Source of the DNA: Atrichornis clamosus
Taxonomy: Eukaryota; Chordata; Aves; Passeriformes; Menuridae
Length of the DNA: 64,000 nucleotides
Direction: 5' to 3'
NCBI GenBank assembly: GCA_013400975.1
Contig: WBMZ01010319.1
Span: 1 to 64,000 of the forward strand
A program made the position numbers and the translations under genes. The notes below the pieces were generated by a model. That model saw only the letters and a list, made by a program, of their open reading frames with translations, searched no databases and was not told where the DNA came from. Positions 53,096-64,000 of this stretch are shown one piece after another; the first letter of the stretch is position 1; each line of letters opens with the position of its first letter.

Positions 53096-54086
53096 TTTCA
53101 CTCTCGTATCTAAGGTTCATTGTACATTTAATAGTACAGTGAGGATACTTAAGATTTCAGAGAACATTATGTTAAGAAAAATAAAAGTTTTGTCTTGTGT
53201 ATAATAATAAAATCTTATAATAATCAATATGCTTGCAAAATATTCTGCTGATAACTTCTGGTCTATCACTGTTTCAGATCTGGTGTAATTCTCTTTAGAT
53301 CAATGAGTGCCACCTCTATCTGAACTTTGTCCTACAAAATATTTTCTGACTTCAACTTCCATGCAGAATTTCAGTGTAACATCCTCCCAAATAATTCAGA
53401 ATCCACTTTTGACCCATTTATAGAGTTATGACTCCATCAAGCATATTTTACCTTAGACCAATTTCAAATACCTCTAATTAGGACAGAAGGCCAGACCCTT
53501 ATTTGCTTGGCTTTACTTTCTTTTCTGTGCACATTTGCCATTCCTTAGTAACAGCTTAATTTGCTGATAAGAGTAATTTATATTCAAGAAAATCTATTTC
53601 ACTGAACATTAATGAAGGAGTTGACACAGGGGACTTAAGCATCTCTTAGAGAGACACTTTCCTAGAAAAATTAAAACCCCCCCTTAATTTGCTATTATTA
53701 TAATTCCTTCTATTTGAATCATTGAAATTAATTTCCAGACAGTAATGTTTTACAGGCAAGGCATTGATGTCTAAAATGATATCACAACACACATTTTTTC
53801 AATTTGGGTGGCAGACATGCTACTGGAGGTTTGGGAAAAGCCACGCTGCCTGATATTAGTGCTTGTTTTCTCTTCAACACAGCATGAAAGATCTGGCACG
53901 TGTTTTGTGCTTCTTGATGCATATTTTCTGTATTTTCTGGAGTGTCTAAACCAAAAATAATAGTAAATTCAAGTGTTTTTCATCAAGATCCTAAATCATT
54001 CACATGTGTGACTAAGTCTAGGTGCCACAAAGTTACACCTCATTTAGCTGTTAATTCAGCAAGAGCTGAATAATTTTAAACTAGAT

Positions 54087-54322
54087 TTCATAGAATTACA
54101 AAATATGCTGAGTTGGAAGGGACCCATCAGGGTCATCAAGCCCAGCTCCTGCTCCTGCCCCTCTGCTTCCCCTCATAAGGATTTTGAAGACTGCAGTGAC
54201 GTCTTCCCTCAGTCTGAACAAGCCAAGTGACTTCAGCTGTTCCTCCTAAAGCTTATCCCTCCAGACCCTTCACCATATTCATGGCCCTTCTTTTGATGCT
54301 TTCTAATAGCTTAATGTCCAAC
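54087..54322 (-). mobile_element. CR1 LINE, internally deleted copy (minus strand)
   Basis: Plus-strand reading starts with 'tttcatagaattacaaaata', then 'tgctgagttggaagggaccc' and 'atcagggtcatcaagcccag', the reverse complement of a CR1 3' end. It then jumps to 'ttcccctcataaggattttg' and on to 'cgtcttccctcagtctgaac', 'gctgttcctcctaaagctta', 'ccagacccttcaccatattc' and 'atggcccttcttttgatgct'. The second part is antisense to the C-terminal portion of CR1 ORF2. In a full element these two parts are separated by a few hundred bases, so this copy carries an internal deletion around 54155-54185. Confidence 0.85.
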
Positions 54323-57300
54323 TTCATAGTGAAATTCTATATGAAAATGTATTTTTAAAAGTTTGTTTTTCCTTTAACGAATTTAATTTCCTAATCTACA
54401 GTTTCAAATTAAAGTGATTTAGTTAAGAGTTAAACCTTATGAAAAATATCTACATAAGGGATTTGCACCAATTTGAAATAAATCTTTAAAAGCTGAGCTA
54501 GAAAAGAAGGACTCATTTAAATTCTAATACCAAAGTCAGTCCCAGTGAAAGCTAGAATATGAGTTTGCAATTGGAAGTCAGCTGGGCTTATTTGATTTCA
54601 CAAGTTTTTTCCCAGGCTTCAGTAGTTAACAATTTGGCTTAAAAGCTTCATTACCTAGAGGATCATATCAATTTTCTTGTTACTGAGCCAGCCTTCAGAA
54701 CCAAGATAAAGCTCACAAGCAGTAAAGGAAATTCTCAAAGCTCTCCCTTACACCATTTAACTCACCAATCATTTCAGGGCCAATGCTTACTTAGCCATTT
54801 AACTGAAATTTTGTAAGTACTTACAGCGTAAAAGCAGAAAACTTATATGTTCATAAGGATTTTGAATTTTAGAGAAATAAGACTATATGGGCAGTTTAAC
54901 GCTCTTTGTATCAATTTGAGGAAAAGAGAATCAAGACTATGTTCAGTATAAGACTTTAGCGATTATGTATCTGCAGATCAAATTTGGACATAAGGAAAAC
55001 TAACATAAACCAGTGAAGTTTATATTCTGTTGACTTCATAGTCAGTGGTTGGCTAAGAAGATGACAGGGCGTGCACCAAGCTGGAATAAAAGTGTAGCCC
55101 CATCAGTTTTAGGTGGCTTGAGGTTTTTGAAGCAGTCAGCAGTAGCATGCTGTGACCATCCACAAACATCCACAGGCCTTTAGGCACCCAAGACTGATGA
55201 AAGTATCTTACTCACAAATGTCTTTCTACTGAACCTGCTCTGGCCTTCTCACCGTGGGGCTTATGGTGCAAGGAGAATATGACATTTATAAAAACACCTC
55301 AAGTATGAGCCATGGTCCCAAATCCATGCTTTACCCATGATCTGGGGACTCAAACATGCAAAAGAGTTTCTTATCTGTGGAACAAAATGAAAGTCTCAAA
55401 AACCTGTACCCTTAAGTTTCAATACCTGCATCTTCAGGCAAGACTGGACATGATAAGCCTACTTTTAGGGAACATGCTGGAATTAACTGTAAAATTTTAT
55501 ATGCTTGGAATAACGTTTAATAGTTGAGTGTTTAAGCATCTATTCAGCTTGTTAGCTCATCAGCTAATTAAGTCTTCTAGGACAAAATGCTAAGCAGGAT
55601 AGTAATGTGAGAAGCAGGCACAGAGATTTATTAATAAAGAACTTACAAAGAGAAGGAAAATACTGGGTTTTTAACCTGAAAAGGTCCACAGAATCTGCCA
55701 CTGTTTTTCCAATCTAACAAAATAGTACATCAGGGACAGCATTTCAGGCAAACAGTTTATCTGAAAGAGCAGTTCCCTGATTAAACCAGCAATGATAAAT
55801 CACAGGGTATTCTCTAGTGCACTGCACTGTTTTAGCCATACAAAAATGAAAGAAAAGGATATGAAATGCTAGGCCTTAGAGACTCTATATGGTGAAAGGG
55901 AGTTTTCAAGTCTACAGAGAATTGTTCATGTGTGAAAATATTTAATTTCTTTCTCCTTTTTTTTGTTCTAATGATCTCAAGGTGGTTAGTACTTTTCATA
56001 GTTTTGACCCACTCCTCACAAGTAAAGAATGATTCTAGAAGAAGATGACTAGGTGTGATCCTGATTAAAGCTATACTAACTATGGCAACAACTTACTTTT
56101 AATAACTACATTTAATTTTTATAACAATGTAAAATCTACAGTTTAATTCCACTAATATTATTAAACTTGTGAACACAGAATTTAAAACGGAAGAAGTAAG
56201 ATTATCTTAATTTGATCCTTCAAATACTGTTTTTTCATATATGTGCATATCAGTCTTTAATATAAAACTTATTTATCTAAATTTTACTTATATATATTTG
56301 CTCTTATCTATGGATTTCCTGTCAATGTTTGTCACAGAACTCACCTCATGTATTGCTCAGAACAGGCATTGCTCAATTAGTAGTTACTTTTTCACAGTTA
56401 AAGTTGTGTCCCTGGGCCTCATTAAAATGCATGATCAAAGAATGCACTATATTTTACCTTGAAGGTAGAATTTTGTAGACCTTCTCCACTACTGGAATTT
56501 GGGAGTTACAGACAGGAGTGAATCTGTTTTCAAAAGACATGGAAAAGTTTTCAATGACCCAAGGAAAGAAAACACCTGACAACAGGATTTTGTTCTACAA
56601 AGAACACAATAAATGCACTGTGATGAGCAGGTCAACAAAAGGATATTGTGCTTTCCCTTGGAGCCAAGACAGAAGATGCAATTACAAGACTGGAATTACT
56701 CCAGTTTGCTTCAGAGGTAGTCAGGAAAAAGTCTTGCAGCTTAAAGTGGTCCTAAAAACCTGATCATGGCTATAACTGATAGCACAATATATAAATAATT
56801 GCAAAAGACTCTGGAGACCTCCAAGGGGATTGAAGGAGAAAAACATTAAAGCATTTCCCACAGATTCATCCCATGTCATGAGCAGAAGCAGTCAAGGGTC
56901 AGGAGAAGTTATAACCTTCTTGTACAGCAAAGAAGGACGTGCCCTTGTTAGAGCTTCCTGGAATCAATCTTCCATGAATGGTACAGCTGAAGTAACCAGG
57001 AGGGGTAAACATAAGAAGAAAGAGAAGAAGTGAAAAAATATACATATACACCTATACACTTAGCACGAAACCAAGAAATAATGTTCCTGCATCAACAAAC
57101 CTCGGAGGGAGAAATTATTTAATTTCCATCTAGATAATAAACAAGTCAAAATGGATTTTCTCATGTCTGAGTTTGACCTACTTCAAAATTACTGGATTTG
57201 GGTTGTAATATCTCACTAATTCCTAAATGAAATTGTGCTATAATATTCACATTACTGCAGTCTTTCAATTGATGATTATAACCTATATAGGAAGAAATCA

Positions 57301-60300
57301 GTGGGGAAAAATGGAAGCAAAAGGTACAAGTTGCTAAAAATCATTTTAACTGTTTCTAATTTACCAACATGGTGCAACAAATAAACTTTAGTAATTAGGA
57401 GTTACTGTGGTAATGAACACACAATATATGTGTGGCTGCAGATCACCAAATCACACTAATCAATGGGATGATCAACCTTTTAAAGACCAATATATCAAGT
57501 GTATGTTGAAGAAGTTGTATTAATGTCAGGGATTTCAATTCTTACTGACACACATCAGAAGTCAAATGCAACGAATCCCTCAATACTTTCAGGATTTATA
57601 AAATTATAAAATTTAACCTGAAAAAAAAATGTGACAACCAATATGGCTTGTCTTCACACGGAAAGAAGCATTCATCTCAGGGCAAAGATTAACTGGTAGA
57701 CTACAAGATATAAGGAGTCAAATATATCTGAGAGTGCAAAGCATCCCAACCCCCACCATATTTACAGTTCATTTAAATTTTATAAGCTAGTTTCATGAAC
57801 TTGATAACAATTATGAGCAAAGTCTATTGGGAGAAAGTAATTAAATGTGACTGATAATTGGGAATTCCTAAAGTGCCAAAAATGTCAAAATTTCTGCTGA
57901 GAAAGAAGGCTCTGCTAGCTATAACAGACATGGAAGGAAACTGAGAGAATCAGTTAATTAACTAATAATTATGATAGAAAATAAGAGGACCTGGTAGTCA
58001 TAAATACATAGCAAAAAATAGGAAATATATAGGATAATACATGCAGATAACTGGTAGGCAGTATTACATATTTAATTTTTTTAGAATAATTTTTTAAAAT
58101 TATAAATTATTGTCATAAAGTAATGGTTTTAATGCCCACCTGTAGATTTTAATCCTTAAATACATACTATTTAACCTTCTTAATTAATCACTTGAGGAAA
58201 GCCAATGTAAATATATTATTATAAAATTTTCTAATTACACAAATATCAAGAGAATCAGTAGCAGCAAAAAGACTATGTCATATATGCAGAATGAACTCAG
58301 TTTCTTGGTAAACATACTGTGGGAAAATGACGTGCACTTCAACATTGCCAAGTGGACAGAACATAATTATGAACAAGGAATATAACTTATTCTTCAGGAT
58401 TGGGAATTCTAAGGAATTAGAGAAATATTGAGTGACTTAGAGGTCAGTATGGATAATTACTTGAACATGAGTTTTCATTGTGGAATACAAAAGTCCTTGA
58501 AAGTTTTAGCAAAAAAATGCCAAGTATAAGTGAAGAGAGTGTGTTACATCTGTACTGGCACTGAAGCCATAAATTCTAGATTATTGTATCAAATTATGTG
58601 TTTAAAGAAAGATGATGAAAAATTATAAATGTCTCAGAGACATGCAGGAATATGATTAAAGGACTAGAGAACATCACTTTCTGAGGAAGAAAAAATCAGA
58701 AGAATAGTTTAGTTTCCAAAATTGAAAGTTAAGAAGTGGCATGATCAGTGATTAAACATAGTTTCCTGATGAAATCTGATAACAGAGAACTTCTCAACCA
58801 GAAAACATAAGGACAATAATCCCTTCTTATTATTCTTCCCAAACAACACCAGCATTTCTGTGGGATAATTCTGATTCCCAGTGATACACATTTTAGTGCC
58901 TCAAAATCCTTTCCTAAAGGTAATTTCTGATCTCCACATGATTCTAATTCTCAGTCTCAGAACGAGAAAGAGCTGGGCAATTTTTGCCATAATTATCTGT
59001 TGAAAACTTTACCTTGAGGCCTGGCAATGAAAAGTAGTTGAAATCAGGCTGCCTTCTAGGCATCTAAGAATGCACAATGCATAATCCTGACCTGAGGTGT
59101 CACCTTCCAAACGACTTGCAAATTTCCTGGTTTTGATCCACGGGACCTCAAAGAGTTTCTCGAAAGTGGAGCAGCGCTCTAATCTACATTTTATAACTTG
59201 GCTTCTGTGAAAAATTGTGCCTCTGAAGTTTATCCAGAGACATAAATAAAGCAGTGGGTGGTGATAAGAATACAGAAATGATTTTTCTACTTCTGACTCC
59301 TGTTCAAGTTATCACTAGACTTCCTTGATAATATATAGTGATTACCAGTTACTTCACTTTATCCACATTAAAGCATTTACAGACTCTGATTTCCTATTCA
59401 GAACTCCAGAGTCTTCAATTCACCATTTATTTAGTCAAACAAAAAAAGAAATAATTAAAATAAAAGCAAAAGGCAAGCACTGTGGGCTATTCAGTTTCTG
59501 AATTATACAGACCAGAAACTTCAAGCTGCAGGAGAACCTCAGTGTAAAAAAGTCCGTTCTCTAAATTGTAGAGACAGGTGATGTCTGAGTGCGATTGTGA
59601 GGTTTGTAGGCCCAAACTTAGAGACCTGAGACTCCAACTTTAATCCTAGGCACTGGCACACAGTGCATATGAAAAGACTTCCATGTGCTACAGTTTATGT
59701 TCTAATCTAAACAGTGCAATATAAACTGGGGCATGTGTTATTTCACGGATGACACAGTTTTCAAGTTATGACAGTTTAGTAGTGTCCCAGACTCTTGGTT
59801 CCCACACATTCCACGACTTTTTCTTTTTCCAGAACTGTCGTCAAAAGCAGCTTCAGACTGCTGGAGAACACTGAGAGAAGGGAGTAAAAGATATGTAATA
59901 TATTTAGATAATAAATTGTGATGGATCTGTGTTATGACATTATCTGTTACTATGATGATAGGTCAGGATTGCAGTCAGGCAGTTTAGAGCAGTTAGTTTA
60001 AGAAAACAAAATTGTTCCCAGTAGATTCCTAAAGGCCATTGTAAGCAATAGAGAAAATCTCTTTCCTCATTTTCTTCTCTAGCACTCTCTGCCTTCTGCC
60101 ACAATGAATCAGAATTGCATACTTTCTTTTTTTCCAAATTAATTTTCTCCAAACTCAGAATAATATTTTCTTCAAAATTATTTGTCTATCTACCCTGATA
60201 TTGATATCAAGGTACCCTCTTCTTAGGGTTTTGGGTGCTTGGCTTGCTGTTTTTGTATTGGTTTGAACCTAGTCAGCTAACTTTGCATTTTCAATACCAG

Positions 60301-61233
60301 TCACATCTGCTGAGTAAGTGAATACATGCTTTACCATGTCCTGTATAACTCACATAAGTTAGAATTCATATTTCAAGCCTAGAACCCCTATTTTTCAATT
60401 TCCATACATGTAAAACGTCATTAGTCCTTTTATGAATTATTAGCTGTCTCATGCAGTAGAGGACTTTTCGTTTTTATGTAACATTTTTCTACAATAACAT
60501 TGAACAATTTCATGTAGTATGACATATGCATGTGCAATTTAATTTTCCTTACAGAGGTACAATTCTCGGTATGGATGGGAAAGTACATCACAGCAAAACA
60601 GAGAAAAGTGTTAAAACATTAGTTTAGAGAAGAGCTCTTCAAACAAAGCCTTTTCATACCATTTATTGTCAAGTCACCAATAAAAAAAAATACTCGAAGG
60701 TTACAAAGGTGTTGAAGAAACATGTGGAAATAGATTTAGAACTGATTTAAAATACAAAAATCCGTTGCTACTCTAGGCTGAACCTGTTGCTGTTATACTG
60801 ATTACAAACCATGAAAGACTTGGAAGTACAACCTTCATTGCTCGGAACCAGGTTAGGTACCAAAGGGCACACAGAGATTTGTTTGGTACATGTTGCACCT
60901 GTGCCTACATATACTAGTTTATAGTTTTATCCTAGTTCACCCTCCAGGGATGAAATGACATCAGCCTGTTTTTAGAAAGTATCAGTGTGTTCATTTAGGT
61001 TATTCAAGCATGTACGTTTAATTAGGAAAAAGTCACCATAACAGTATATAGGGAATACAATTCATTCTAGATTAGGGTTACTGCGAATAGTTCAAAATTT
61101 GTTGCAAGTGAATTATCTTCCAGGTTCAGGTCAATAAAAACAAGGATAATAAATCTTTTAATCCTAAAGTCTGATGGGCTAATCTGTGGTTACATTACAT
61201 GCCACCATGTACTTTAGGTTTGTTAAAGTATTA

Positions 61234-61253
61234 CAGGCACTTACTGAAATTTA
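61234..61253 (+). repeat. 20-bp exact direct repeat, copy 2 of 2
   Basis: Same 20-mer as at 50469-50488, about 10.8 kb apart. The two may be pieces of one unrecognised old repeat family, or coincidence. Confidence 0.6.
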
Positions 61254-61479
61254 GAAAAGTTGGATTCCTTTTAACTGTCATCTGTAGGTAGATTTAGTCA
61301 CAAAGTTTGGGTTTGGTAACTTGAAGTTGGCTGAAATTTTCTGTTCCAGTCATCAACATCCAGGCCTTAACTCTGTTGTATTTCTTGGCTTTGCAGAGAT
61401 TAAATGATTTTAGTGGTAAATTGAGAAAGATAACTTCTCTCTCTCTACCCTTCTACAATGCACTTTTAAAAATGGCTTT

Positions 61480-61720
61480 TCTTGTTTCCACAAAAATCTG
61501 TTCGAAGTGCAGATCTTGTTTCAAAGCACATAAATAACTCAGAGCAAGTGACTGACGCCTTGCTTTGATCATGCATGTCCCCTCCTGTACACAGAGCAAT
61601 GAAACCAATCGGGCAATGCATGCAAGTACATGTGTTAGTAAAATTATCAGCTTTGTGCCTACACTCATTTGCAATAATGAGGAAGGAGACACTGCTGCAT
61701 CTGAACTCTAAGGTTACATT
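61480..61720. promoter_or_regulatory. Candidate conserved non-coding block
   Basis: Complex, repeat-free sequence with short alternating purine-pyrimidine words ('atgcatgt', 'caatgcatgcaagtacatgt') that include octamer-like ATGCA cores and several CpGs. Overlapping chance frames lie on both strands. A regulatory role is a guess from texture. Confidence 0.15.
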
Positions 61721-62984
61721 TTATTTCTGTAGGAGGAATGATAGTAGAAAAAAGACTACTTAATTATCCTTGCTAATGTATGCAGTGCAAAGGAGTCCAT
61801 GCTTCTAATTATGAGCTGTGTCAAGGAAGGGTTTTATTTGACACTTTCGTAGGAATGGTGTACACTGGATCAGTCACCATCATGCCCACATCCTGGGCAA
61901 AACTCAACTGACTCCACCCATTCATGGTAGCAAACAGCGTCCAGAGTGACTATGTCTGACAATTTTCAGGTTTTGGCCGTTGTTGCAATCTTCCAGGTTT
62001 TACTTCATGTAAGTAGTTCAAATCAATCAATGCAGTTAATCACATTTCCTTAGCTGAATAGTTCTATTCAAGCCATTGAATAAAATCTAATTTTCATAAA
62101 GTATAAAATGTTTTTATATTTAATATACATTTAAAAATATTTATAGAGTGATTACAACATTCATGGTAATTTGGAAAAAAATCTACCATAAGAATTTTCT
62201 TATATTAATTATCAATACAAATTATTGGAACAATATTAAATCAGAAAATAACAGCATCAGAAACCAGGATTCAAACCCATAGAATTTAGTCATCTGCTGC
62301 TATAATTGTTCAAAGTATTGATAATTGACCTTGTGATGGTGATAAGAACAGCATGTAGAAGTGCTACTCTTTCCCTGAAAAATGACTTAAGGATAAATGT
62401 TATGCTCATCAGTGAGATGTGGATATGGGAACTTCCTTAGTTCATCATAAATCCAATTTTATTAACAGTTAAAGGTAGTTTTGCAAGGAGTAAATCCCAT
62501 CTCTGTCATGCAAAGTTTCTCTAACATTATTTCTCCTTTTCCTGCATGGGAAATTAAGTGCTATAGGTCATCAGTTTTGTTCCTTCTCAGGTGACTGGTT
62601 TTATTACTTTCATGCTTCCATAGCTGCCTCGTATCAAAGAAAAGCACTATTTTCAACTTTTTCTTCAGCTGGGTTAGCACATCAAGCTAGCACATCAGGC
62701 TGGGAAAGGCACGTTCTTGACTGTGGTGTGTCCCTTTCCAGGTGAGTAGAGGCAGTGTCCCTGCTGTGGCTAACTTGCACTAAAACCGAGCCCTTCAGCT
62801 GATTCATCAATGTCAGTCCACAAACTCCTAGGAACTGTGTGAGAACTAAGCTAACCTGCAGTTGAAGCCAACCCATGATTCAGGAAGAGTATTCCCATTG
62901 CCTGTGCCAGCTTTGTTTTCTGCTAGAGGGACCTCTGCCTTTAGGCAGGACAGCCTATGAATATAATTCCCATAATCCTTAGAG

Positions 62985-63059
62985 AAAAAAAAAACCCAAA
63001 CAAACAAAATTTCAATACCGACTCCCTCAAAAAGCCCCAACAAACAAACAACAGAAAAA
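62985..63059. repeat. A-rich (CAAA)n-like low-complexity region
   Basis: 'aaaaaaaaacccaaacaaac' and 'ccccaacaaacaaacaacag' flank a less repetitive middle. Imperfect CAAA units. Confidence 0.7.
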
Positions 63060-64000
63060 GACTGATTGAGTGAAAGGCATTACCACAAGCTCTGTGGTAA
63101 CAGCTTTCTTCTGACAAAGCTTTTTTGCCAGACAGAACATCTTCTACTGAAACCACAAAATCGTTAAACTACCCAGTTTGTCATGATTTTTTGAGTTATA
63201 TTTACAGTAGTTGTTCTTTTTCCATCTCCCCCTCACACTCTCTAAATCAACTAAGCACTGGTTTCTGTTCAGAGCTGTAGAGAGGTCGTGAAAGATGAAG
63301 AGGTTACATGTGGTGGAAAGAATCTCTTAATATATTCAAAAGACATATTCATGACAAGCTAAAAAAGTAAATGTTAATTATTTTCCTTAATGGTACACCA
63401 TCTCAGCTCCTTTCTGCTGTAAACTACAGTCAGAGTAAATCATGAACGATAATGAGACTACAGCAGAGTGAGGACTAAGAAACTTTGGGTTCTGGCTCCA
63501 TTACTGACCATTAAAAGCTCCCAAGGTGCTATCAGAAGATAAATTTTAAATTGCTAAAATAAGTTGGGACTCTGACCGCACATAAAAAAAAAGGCTGTGT
63601 TCATGTATAATTATAGGATTATGAACTATTTCCCTACTCAAGATCTGATCTGTAGGTTTGCTAAGCAGCTTCAACTTATATGCAGTTCCTGAGGGGGCTT
63701 ATTCTTATTCTAGGTAATTTATTTGAATTAGTATAAAAGGGCAAAATCCCACTACATTAAAACCTGAAATTATTACTATTCCATTACTTACTATTTTTTC
63801 ACGAATCCAGCACTCATTCTAAAATATCCTTTCAATGGCCAGTGCTTGAATAAATATATGCATCCTATTTATTTTGCTATATTTTTATTACCTTTTTGAC
63901 ATTTGCAACATCATTTTTTTTGAACTGCATATGATTATTCTGTTTACAATAGTTCCAGTCTTCTCTCTCACACAGATTGCAATTTGCATCATTTTCCAAT

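Larger units (their letters stand above)
36401..54086. other. Long non-coding stretch with candidate regulatory block, old SINE traces and an assembly gap
   Basis: Holds the simple repeats, MIR-like fragments, unnamed old repeat, 26-bp tandem duplication and poly-T gap listed separately. Frames of 113 codons (38205-38546, plus) and 118 codons (45575-45931, minus) are the longest not crossing the gap. Neither has recognisable similarity or a convincing splice or promoter context. Confidence 0.6.
54323..64000. other. Non-coding AT-rich sequence, no gene seen
   Basis: Unique DNA with only short chance frames (longest 81 codons). Purine-rich stretch near 57010-57040, CAAA-type low complexity near 63.0 kb and a weak candidate block near 61.5-61.7 kb. 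No transposon recognised beyond the CR1 that ends at about 54322. Confidence 0.65.

Noticed and set aside
53278..53335. Possible further old palindromic repeat ('ctggtgtaatt...')
   Set aside because: Only the first dozen bases resemble the remembered pattern, not enough to call.

Overview
The window is AT-rich vertebrate nuclear DNA, and the repeat content points to a bird. Decayed CR1 LINE fragments with avian-style 3' ends lie on both strands. One fragment matches what I remember of an avian ERVL-type LTR. The remaining repeats are very old interspersed elements of the kind shared by birds and other amniotes. I see no bacterial, viral or organellar gene organisation, no RNA gene and no CRISPR array.

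I find no protein-coding gene I can defend. The longest ATG-started open frame is 134 codons, about what chance gives in 64 kb of roughly 37% GC sequence. None of the open frames reads as a known protein. The window is best described as intergenic DNA or the inside of a very long intron. Two stop-free stretches without an ATG, at 15763-15960 on + and 20009-20176 on -, look more protein-like than their surroundings. They are reported as weak exon or pseudo-exon candidates only.

Layout. 1-12.7 kb: unique AT-rich sequence with a CpG-retaining block near 7.15-7.56 kb and a small hairpin near 12.1 kb. 12.7-14.6 kb: a CR1 3' fragment and an LTR fragment, both on the minus strand. 14.6-18.1 kb: the first exon candidate, then a very degraded CR1-like LINE that still shows part of its reverse transcriptase. 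18.1-30.2 kb: mostly unique AT-rich DNA with the second exon candidate, a cluster of TCF/LEF-type motifs near 25.35 kb and two old palindromic-type repeat fragments. 30.2-32.6 kb: two plus-strand CR1 3' ends. 32.6-54.1 kb: a block near 36.1-36.4 kb that looks like a conserved developmental enhancer, weaker blocks, two MIR-like fragments, and an assembly gap of 9 Ns inside a poly-T run near 48.0 kb. 54.1-64 kb: one internally deleted minus-strand CR1 and otherwise unique DNA.

There is no gene set whose joint function can be described. The most useful observations are the candidate regulatory blocks, which need cross-species alignment, and the repeat inventory. No exciting undescribed system is visible in the primary sequence. 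All family assignments come from reading the sequence against remembered consensus patterns, not from a search.
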